A stretch of 11,274 bases of DNA. Source: Desulfovibrio sp. UBA6121 (lineage in GTDB: Bacteria; Desulfobacterota; Desulfovibrionia; Desulfovibrionales; Desulfovibrionaceae). Position 1 is the first letter of the stretch. Each line of letters opens with the position of its first letter. The stretch lies in assembly GCA_002422505.1 (NCBI GenBank), contig DIVX01000140.1:26600-37873 (forward strand), written 5' to 3'. The translations under genes and the position numbers were made by a program. Shown in pieces: positions 6,423-11,274 of this stretch. The notes beneath the pieces are model-generated. The model had not been told where the DNA came from, made no database searches, and saw only the letters and a program-made list of their open reading frames with translations.

Positions 6423-7528
6423 GCCGCCGCGAAGAGGCCCTGGCCGCCCTGAAGGCCGCCTACGCGGACCTGACCCCCGGCCAGAAGCTGACGTACCGGC
6501 TTTTTCAGCCGCAGGACGCCCCCGGCGTGGGCCGCCTGTTCTACCAAACCTACGCGGACAGCTACCCCGTGGACGAACCCTACGTGCCGGAACTGCTTGT
6601 GGAGGCCAACCGCACGCGCCAGTACTACACCATCGTGGGCTGCGCCCCGGATGGCGCAATCGCCGGGCATGCCTGCATATACCGCAGCTCCCCGCCCAAC
6701 CCGCGCTTTTATGAATACGGCCAGATCATGGTGGACAAGGCCTACCGCAAAAGCTCCGCCGCCTTCCGTCTGCACCGCTTCGCCCTGGAGAACCTCTTCG
6801 GCAAGGCGGAAGGGGTGGACGGAATCTACGGCGAGTCCGTGTGCCACCATATGGTGACGCAGAAGATGATTCACGGTTCCGGGTTCGAGGCCTGCGGCCT
6901 GGAGCTTGGCCTGATGCCCGAGAGCGCCTACGTGGGCGAGGGCGTTACCGGTCGTGCAAGCTGTCTGTACGCCCAGCGCGTGGACCACGCCCAGCCGGGA
7001 CCGCTGTTTCTGCCCGGCGAATGGGGCGGCTTCGTCAGCGGTCTGCTGGGGCTTTGGCCCCTTTCCCGGCAGGTGGCGCAGGGCGATGCCCCGGTGCCGC
7101 CCCAGACCATGACGAGGCTTGAGGCGAGGCATTTCGCCTTTGCCGGGGTGCGGCGCGTCACCGTGTACGCAATCGGCGCGGATTTCGCCGCGCGCCTGGC
7201 CTGCGAGCTGGCCGCCGGGCGGGCGGACGGGGCCGTGCTGGTACAGGTGTTTCTGTGCCTGGGCGAGGCCTGGACGGACCATGCGGCGCGCAGCCTGCGC
7301 GAGGCCGGGTTCTTTTGTGCCGGGTACATGCCGCTGTGGTTCGGCGCTGCCGGGCCGGGGCCGGACGGCATTCTGGCGCAACGCTTCCTGGAGCCCGTCA
7401 CCCTTGCGGGGCTGCGTCTGCACACGCCGGAGATGCAGGCGCTGGGCCAGCGGGTGCGCGATGACATGGAACGCGCCAGCCGCGATCACGGCGCGCCGGA
7501 AGCGACCTTTCTGCCGGTGCCGGAGTAA
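6419..7528 (+). CDS. GNAT-like acyltransferase domain protein, function unknown
   Basis: A 369-residue protein whose first half (about 25-160) looks like a GNAT acetyltransferase fold: LFQPQDAPGVGRLFYQTYAD, then an IAGHACIY strand and YGQIMVDKAYRKSSAAFRLH in the place of the acetyl-CoA-binding loop and helix. The usual [RQ]xxGx[GA] loop reads R110-K-S-S-A-A, lacking the glycine. HHMVTQKM (143-150) resembles an H..SQK motif that I recall from GNAT domains fused to HATPase kinases in related bacteria. I do not recognise the second half (about 165-369). The GTG start overlaps the leader ORF's stop and is the first possible start after the preceding in-frame stop. The gene ends 5 nt before the hydroxylase large subunit gene, so it is in that operon. 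It could modify a protein or substrate of the hydroxylase, or be a small-molecule sensor; neither is shown. Confidence 0.7.
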   Translation: MSRREEALAALKAAYADLTPGQKLTYRLFQPQDAPGVGRLFYQTYADSYPVDEPYVPELLVEANRTRQYYTIVGCAPDGAIAGHACIYRSSPPNPRFYEYGQIMVDKAYRKSSAAFRLHRFALENLFGKAEGVDGIYGESVCHHMVTQKMIHGSGFEACGLELGLMPESAYVGEGVTGRASCLYAQRVDHAQPGPLFLPGEWGGFVSGLLGLWPLSRQVAQGDAPVPPQTMTRLEARHFAFAGVRRVTVYAIGADFAARLACELAAGRADGAVLVQVFLCLGEAWTDHAARSLREAGFFCAGYMPLWFGAAGPGPDGILAQRFLEPVTLAGLRLHTPEMQALGQRVRDDMERASRDHGAPEATFLPVPE

Positions 7529-7533
7529 CCGCC

Positions 7534-9864
7534 ATGACCACGCCCGCCACAGCCGCCCCGCCGCGCGCCGATGCCCTGGCCAAAGCCACGGGCTCGGAAC
7601 GCTACGCCTTTGACGAATTGCCCGAGGGCTGCTTGCACGCCGGAGCCTTCCGCCCCGGCGCGGACCTGGGCATCGCCAGCGGGCGGGTGCGCGGGGTGGA
7701 CGCGACGAACGCCCTGGCCGTGCCCGGCGTGTTGCGCGTGCTTACGGCTGCGGACGTGCCGGGGCCCAACCTCCACGGCATTGTGCACAAGGACCAGCCC
7801 GTGCTCTGCGGCGAGGTCATCCGCCACGCGGGCGATCCTGTGGCCCTCGTTTTGGCCGAGACGCCGGACGCCCTGCGGGCCGGGCTGGCCGCCCTGCGCG
7901 CAGACATCGAGCCCCTGCCAGGAGTCTTCGCCCCGCAGGAGGCGCTCCGGCGGGGCGCGCCCCTGGTGCATGCCGGGCGCAAGGGCGGCAACCTGCTCAT
8001 GCGCGCCGTCATAGAAAAGGGCGAAGCCAAGGCGGCGCTCAAAGCCTCGCCCGTGCTGGTGCGCGGCGTTTTTTGGACCCCCGTGCAGGAGCACGCCTTT
8101 CTGGAGACCCAATGCGGCGTGGCCCGGCTGTTGGAAGACGGCGTGCTGGACATGACGCTCAGCACCCAGTCTCCGTTCCGCGATCGTTTCGAGATTGGCG
8201 CGGCCCTGGGCCTGGACCCGTTCAAGATACGCATCCGCGCGCCGCACCTGGGCGGGGGCTTTGGCGGCAAGGACGGGGCCACGGTGCAGTGCCTGCTGGG
8301 CCTGGCCGCGCTGCATGCCGGGGGGCGGCCCGTGCGCATGGCCTGGGAGCGGGAGGAAAGCGTGCTGGCCGGGTTCAAGCGCCATGCCGCGCGCCTGCGC
8401 TGCGTGCTGGGCGCCCGGGCCGACGGTGTGCTGACGGCCTTTTCCTGCGACATGCTCTACGACACCGGAGCCTACGCCCACCTGGGCGGCGAGGTGATGG
8501 AGCTTTCCATGGAGCACGCCTGCGGGCCGTACCGCGTGCCCCACGTACGCGTGGAGGGCCGCTGCGTCTACACCAACAATCCCATTGCCGGGGCCTTCCG
8601 GGGCTTTGGCGTGGCCCAGGCCAGCCCGGCCTTCGAGGGCCTCATGGACGAGCTGGCGGCGCAGTTGGGCCTGGACCCGCTGGAGCTGCGGCGCAAGAAC
8701 GCCCTCAAAAGCGGCGATGAAAACTGCTGCGGCGTGCGGCTCAGCGGCTCGGCGGAGCTGCCCGCCTGCCTGGAAACCGTGGCCGCGCACCCCCTGTGGA
8801 CCGGGCGCGAGGCCTGGCGCAAGCAAGCCCCGCCCTTCACCCGGCGCGGAGTGGGCCTGGCCGCCGTGTTCAACGGCATGGGCTATGGGCGCGGACTGGC
8901 GGACATGGCCATCGCCAAGGTGGAGCTTACCCCGGCGGGCGGCATTGTGGTGTATGCCTCCGTGGCCGACATGGGGCAGGGCAACATCTCGGCCTTTGCG
9001 CTGCTGGCCGCGCAGGAGCTGAACCAGAACGCCGGGGCCGTGGAGCTCGTCCTGCCGGACACGGAGCGCTGCCACCCTTCTGGCTCTTCGGCTGCCGGGC
9101 GCACCACTTATACTTTCGGCAACGCGCTGCTGCGGGCCTGCGCCGCTCTGCGCCGCAAGCTGCTGGCCCGCGCGGCCATGGCGCTTCTGTGCGACACCTT
9201 GGACGACATGACCCTTGAGCCTGGCCGCGTGGTCCATGCGCCCACGGGCAAGGCCCTGCCCCTGGCCGTGCTGGGGCGTCTGCTCCCGCGCGATGACCGC
9301 ATCAGCGTGGGTGAGTTCCTCATGCCCGTGGCGCAAGAGGTTTCCGGCCATGCGCGGGGCTTCATGATCGGTTTTCCGCACCTGCTCTTCGCCTATGCCG
9401 CGCATCTGGCGCGCATTGAGGTGGACGAGCTCACCGGGCGCGTGCGCGTGTGCGACTATCTTTGCGTCACCGATGGCGGCCGCGTGCTCTCGCGCCAGGG
9501 CTTCGACCAGCAGGCCCAGGGCGGCGCGGCGCAGGGCCTGGGCTATGCGCTCTTTGAGGACTTCCGCCTGGACGCCGGGCGCATCCTCACCCGCGACCTG
9601 TCCACCTACCTTATTCCCACGGCGCTGGACCTGCCGGACACGGTGTCCCTCGCCGTGGAAAGCTGCGAGCAAAGCGGCCCGCATGGCTTGAAGGGCGTGG
9701 GCGAGGTGGGCATGAGCGGCCCGGCCCCGGCCCTGGCCGCCGCCCTGCGGCACGCCCTGGGCGCGCGGCCCGGCGCGCAGGCCCTGCGCCTGCTGCGGCG
9801 GCTGCCCTTTACCCCGGAACGTGTGCTGGCGCTCTTTGCACGCAAGAAGCGGAGGACGGCGTGA
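7534..9864 (+). CDS. Xanthine dehydrogenase-family molybdopterin-binding (large) subunit
   Basis: A 776-residue catalytic subunit that would bind the molybdopterin cofactor and hydroxylate or oxidise an aldehyde, purine or N-heterocycle with water as oxygen donor. After a short leader comes the a/b hammerhead domain (about 18-130), then the Moco domains. Visible motifs are TQSPF (211-215), GGGFGGK (240-246), AFRGFG (354-359), MGQG (480-483), a SGSSAAGRTT loop near 514-523, and KGVGE with the catalytic glutamate E724. The active-site loop AFRGFG takes the place of the AYRCSFR loop of form I CO dehydrogenase, so it is not that enzyme. The protein is slightly shorter than, but comparable to, separate large subunits. 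The ATG has a modest GGAG upstream. The last residues (FARKKRRTA) are basic. Its stop overlaps a GTG (GTGA) that begins the duplicated small-subunit fragment. The substrate is unknown. Confidence 0.93.
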   Translation: MTTPATAAPPRADALAKATGSERYAFDELPEGCLHAGAFRPGADLGIASGRVRGVDATNALAVPGVLRVLTAADVPGPNLHGIVHKDQPVLCGEVIRHAGDPVALVLAETPDALRAGLAALRADIEPLPGVFAPQEALRRGAPLVHAGRKGGNLLMRAVIEKGEAKAALKASPVLVRGVFWTPVQEHAFLETQCGVARLLEDGVLDMTLSTQSPFRDRFEIGAALGLDPFKIRIRAPHLGGGFGGKDGATVQCLLGLAALHAGGRPVRMAWEREESVLAGFKRHAARLRCVLGARADGVLTAFSCDMLYDTGAYAHLGGEVMELSMEHACGPYRVPHVRVEGRCVYTNNPIAGAFRGFGVAQASPAFEGLMDELAAQLGLDPLELRRKNALKSGDENCCGVRLSGSAELPACLETVAAHPLWTGREAWRKQAPPFTRRGVGLAAVFNGMGYGRGLADMAIAKVELTPAGGIVVYASVADMGQGNISAFALLAAQELNQNAGAVELVLPDTERCHPSGSSAAGRTTYTFGNALLRACAALRRKLLARAAMALLCDTLDDMTLEPGRVVHAPTGKALPLAVLGRLLPRDDRISVGEFLMPVAQEVSGHARGFMIGFPHLLFAYAAHLARIEVDELTGRVRVCDYLCVTDGGRVLSRQGFDQQAQGGAAQGLGYALFEDFRLDAGRILTRDLSTYLIPTALDLPDTVSLAVESCEQSGPHGLKGVGEVGMSGPAPALAAALRHALGARPGAQALRLLRRLPFTPERVLALFARKKRRTA

Positions 9865-10062
9865 ACATTTCATTTGTGCTGAATGGCCGGGCCGTGGCCC
9901 TGGACGCCGCCCCGGACCAGCGGGCCGTGGACCTGCTGCGCGGGCTGGCGCTCTTTGCACGCAAGAAGCGGAGGACGGCGTGAACATATCTTTTGTGCTG
10001 AATGGCCAGGCCGTGGCCCTGGACGCCGCCCCGGACCAGCGGGCCGTGGATCTGCTGCGCGG
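9825..10062 (+). repeat. 119-bp tandem duplication at the large/small subunit junction
   Basis: Two adjacent copies, 9825-9943 and 9944-10062, match at 115 of 119 positions. Each copy holds the last 13 codons or so of the large subunit gene, a GGAGG ribosome binding site, the GTGA stop/start overlap and the first 28 codons of the small subunit gene. The differences are at 9869/9988, 9872/9991, 9889/10008 and 9932/10051, all in the small-subunit part. Three are silent and one changes Arg to Gln. The period is not a multiple of three, so the copies lie in different frames. Confidence 0.95.
9861..9983 (+). pseudogene. 40-codon mini-ORF created by the tandem duplication (truncated small-subunit copy)
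   Basis: Starts at the GTG that overlaps the large subunit stop, behind a good GGAGG site. It encodes the first 28 residues of the [2Fe-2S] subunit (MNISFVLNGRAVAL and on) followed by LALFARKKRRTA, a second copy of the large subunit's tail, and stops at a TGA that again overlaps the GTG of the intact small subunit gene. It has none of the cluster cysteines and cannot work as an electron carrier. It may serve only to pass ribosomes on to the next start. Confidence 0.75.
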
Positions 10063-10612
10063 GCTGGGAGCGCTGCGGCCCGATGGCGCGGATGCGAATG
10101 ACGCCCCTGGCGTCTGCGCTGTGAAGGACGTGAAGGACGTGAAGGAAGGCTGCGGCACCGGCGAGTGCGGAGCCTGCTCCATCCTGGTGGACGGCGTGCA
10201 CAAGCTCTCTTGCCTGCTGCTGGCCGCCCAGTTGCACGGGCGCGAGATTACCACCGCCAGCGGCCTGGGGTCCAAGGCCGCGCCGCACCCCATCCAACAA
10301 GCCTTTGCCGAGCACGGGGCCGTGCAGTGCGGGTTCTGTTCGCCGGGCATGAGCATTGCCGCCGCCGCGCTTTTGGCCGAGAACCCGCAGCCCACGCGCG
10401 ACGAGGTGCGCCGGGCCCTTTCCGGCAACCTGTGCCGCTGCACGGGCTATGTGATGATTGTGGACGCCGTGCAGGCCGCAGCGGACGCAATGCGCTGCGA
10501 TTCCAGCATGCTGCACGATGCGCCGCCCACGCTGCGCGATACCGCGCAGGCTTCGCGCAAAGCCCCGCAGGCAGCGCCCAATAAGGCGCGCAAGAAGGCG
10601 GGCAGACCATGA
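9980..10612 (+). CDS. [2Fe-2S] small subunit of the molybdenum hydroxylase
   Basis: A 210-residue electron-transfer subunit with both clusters of the xanthine dehydrogenase/CO dehydrogenase family. The plant-ferredoxin-type site uses C58, C63, C66 and C78; the second site uses C117, C120, C152 and C154 (CGFC and CRC). It passes electrons from molybdenum to FAD. The GTG at 9980 was chosen because it gives the normal N terminus (MNISFVLNG), has a GGAGG site and follows the mini-ORF's stop by a GTGA overlap; a longer in-frame version would read through the duplication in a meaningless frame. Residues 31-52 are an insertion before VKEGCG that includes VKD-VKD-VKE. Residues 171-210 form an Ala/Pro/Lys-rich tail beyond the usual family length of roughly 160. 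The stop overlaps the FAD subunit start as ATGA. Confidence 0.93.
   Translation: MNISFVLNGQAVALDAAPDQRAVDLLRGLGALRPDGADANDAPGVCAVKDVKDVKEGCGTGECGACSILVDGVHKLSCLLLAAQLHGREITTASGLGSKAAPHPIQQAFAEHGAVQCGFCSPGMSIAAAALLAENPQPTRDEVRRALSGNLCRCTGYVMIVDAVQAAADAMRCDSSMLHDAPPTLRDTAQASRKAPQAAPNKARKKAGRP
10121..10147 (+). repeat. Three 9-bp repeats in the small subunit gene
   Basis: GTGAAGGAC, GTGAAGGAC, GTGAAGGAA in frame, giving VKD-VKD-VKE immediately before the first cluster cysteine (C58). The family normally has a single VKEGCG-type segment, so the first two units look like expansion of that triplet. Confidence 0.85.
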
Positions 10613-11274
10613 ATGTGTTGACCCCGCGCGACTTGCCGGAACTTTTCGCAATGCTGGGGCAGCCCGGCGCGCAGGCCCTGGCCGGAGGCACGGATTTGCT
10701 GGTGCGTTTGCGGGCCTTGCAGGCCAAGGGGCAGGCCGGGCCGGAAACCCTGGTGCGCCTGGACGCCCTGGAGGCTCTGCGCGGCGTTGCGCAGCAGGCT
10801 GACGGAACCCTGCGCCTTGGCGCGGCCAGCACCCACGCCGAACTTCTTGCCCACCCGCTGGTGCGCGCGCACCTGCCGGAACTGGCGGCGGCCCTGGCCG
10901 AGCTGGGCTCCCCGCCCATCCGCAACATGGGCACCCTGGGGGGCAACCTGTGCACGGCCTCGCCCGCGGGCGACACCCTGCCGCCGCTCATGGCGCTGGG
11001 GGCCGAGGTGGAGCTGACCTCGGCGTCTGGCGCGCGGCGCATGCCGCTGGCGGATTTCATCACCGGGCCGGGCCGCACGCGGCTGGAGCCCGGCGAGGTG
11101 CTGGCGGCGGTGCTGGCCCCGCCCGCGCAGGGGTTCCAGGTGCGGCGCTTTGAAAAGGTGGGCCGCAGAAGCGCCCTGGCCGTGGCCGTGGTGAGCCTGG
11201 CGGCGCTGCTCAAGCTGGAGCGCGGGCGCGTGGTGGAGGCGCGGCTGGCCTGGGGTTCGGTGGGGCCGGTGGGG
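10609..11274 (+). CDS. FAD-binding (medium) subunit of the molybdenum hydroxylase, partial (3' end beyond window)
   Basis: 222 residues are visible and the frame is open at the right edge. It matches the FAD_binding_5 domain of the family: AGGTDLL (25-31) and IRNMGTLGGNLCTASPAGD (104-122) are the two glycine-rich FAD pyrophosphate-binding segments, and GAAST (71-75) the intervening conserved stretch. The CO_deh_flav_C domain begins around residue 175 and is incomplete. The subunit takes electrons from the iron-sulfur subunit to NAD or another acceptor. The ATG overlaps the preceding stop as ATGA, showing translational coupling. With the two upstream genes it completes the three-subunit enzyme in the order large, small, medium. 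Confidence 0.93.
   Translation, partial: MNVLTPRDLPELFAMLGQPGAQALAGGTDLLVRLRALQAKGQAGPETLVRLDALEALRGVAQQADGTLRLGAASTHAELLAHPLVRAHLPELAAALAELGSPPIRNMGTLGGNLCTASPAGDTLPPLMALGAEVELTSASGARRMPLADFITGPGRTRLEPGEVLAAVLAPPAQGFQVRRFEKVGRRSALAVAVVSLAALLKLERGRVVEARLAWGSVGPVG

Noticed and set aside
7534..9864. Form I CO dehydrogenase large subunit
   Set aside because: The AYRCSFR active-site loop is absent; AFRGFG stands in its place.
9825..10062. The duplication as an assembly error
   Set aside because: The copies differ at four positions, three of them silent, which an accidental duplication of identical reads would not produce; not fully excluded.
7486..10443. 985-codon minus-strand open frame opposite the hydroxylase genes
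   Set aside because: Shadow of the high-GC plus-strand genes, whose motifs are all intact; the product is low-complexity with no recognisable fold.

Overview
The window is high-GC, densely coding DNA from what looks like a deltaproteobacterial sulfate-reducer-type genome (Desulfovibrionaceae is my best guess). The guess rests on base composition, the style of the chemoreceptor and of the sensor phosphatase with periplasmic binding protein, and a molybdenum hydroxylase operon. No rRNA, tRNA or marker gene is present to prove it, and I see no mobile element or CRISPR array.

Left part (1-1638, minus strand): a chemoreceptor (MCP) with a double Cache ligand domain, cut by the window edge inside its signalling tip. 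A roughly 480-bp gap (1639-2119) follows. It holds the MCP ribosome binding site, a weak promoter candidate, a G9 tract and an inverted repeat just past the end of the next operon.

Middle (2120-6015, minus strand): a four-gene, tightly spaced operon. In order of transcription it encodes a secreted NMT1/THI5-like solute-binding protein, a membrane dCache-HAMP-PP2C (RsbU/SpoIIE-type) phosphatase, a STAS anti-sigma-factor antagonist, and an RsbW-like HATPase kinase/anti-sigma factor. No ABC permease or ATPase is present. The simplest reading is a transmembrane partner-switching pathway in which the binding protein presents a ligand to the phosphatase, which then controls phosphorylation of the STAS protein. 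The target sigma factor or other effector is not in the window. The HATPase carries an acidic insert encoded by four 12-bp tandem repeats.

A divergent intergenic region (6016-6371) separates this from the plus-strand operon (6372 to the right edge). That operon begins with a possible 16-codon leader peptide that has a strong ribosome binding site and whose stop overlaps the GTG start of a GNAT-like protein. The next three genes encode a xanthine dehydrogenase-family molybdenum hydroxylase: the molybdopterin large subunit, the [2Fe-2S] small subunit, and the FAD subunit (cut by the window end). The substrate cannot be told from sequence; the active-site loop is not that of form I CO dehydrogenase.

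The oddest feature is a 119-bp tandem duplication at 9825-10062 across the large/small subunit junction. It copies the end of the large subunit gene, the ribosome binding site and the start of the small subunit gene. This creates a 40-codon mini-ORF while keeping an unbroken chain of stop/start overlaps. The two copies differ at four positions, three of them synonymous.
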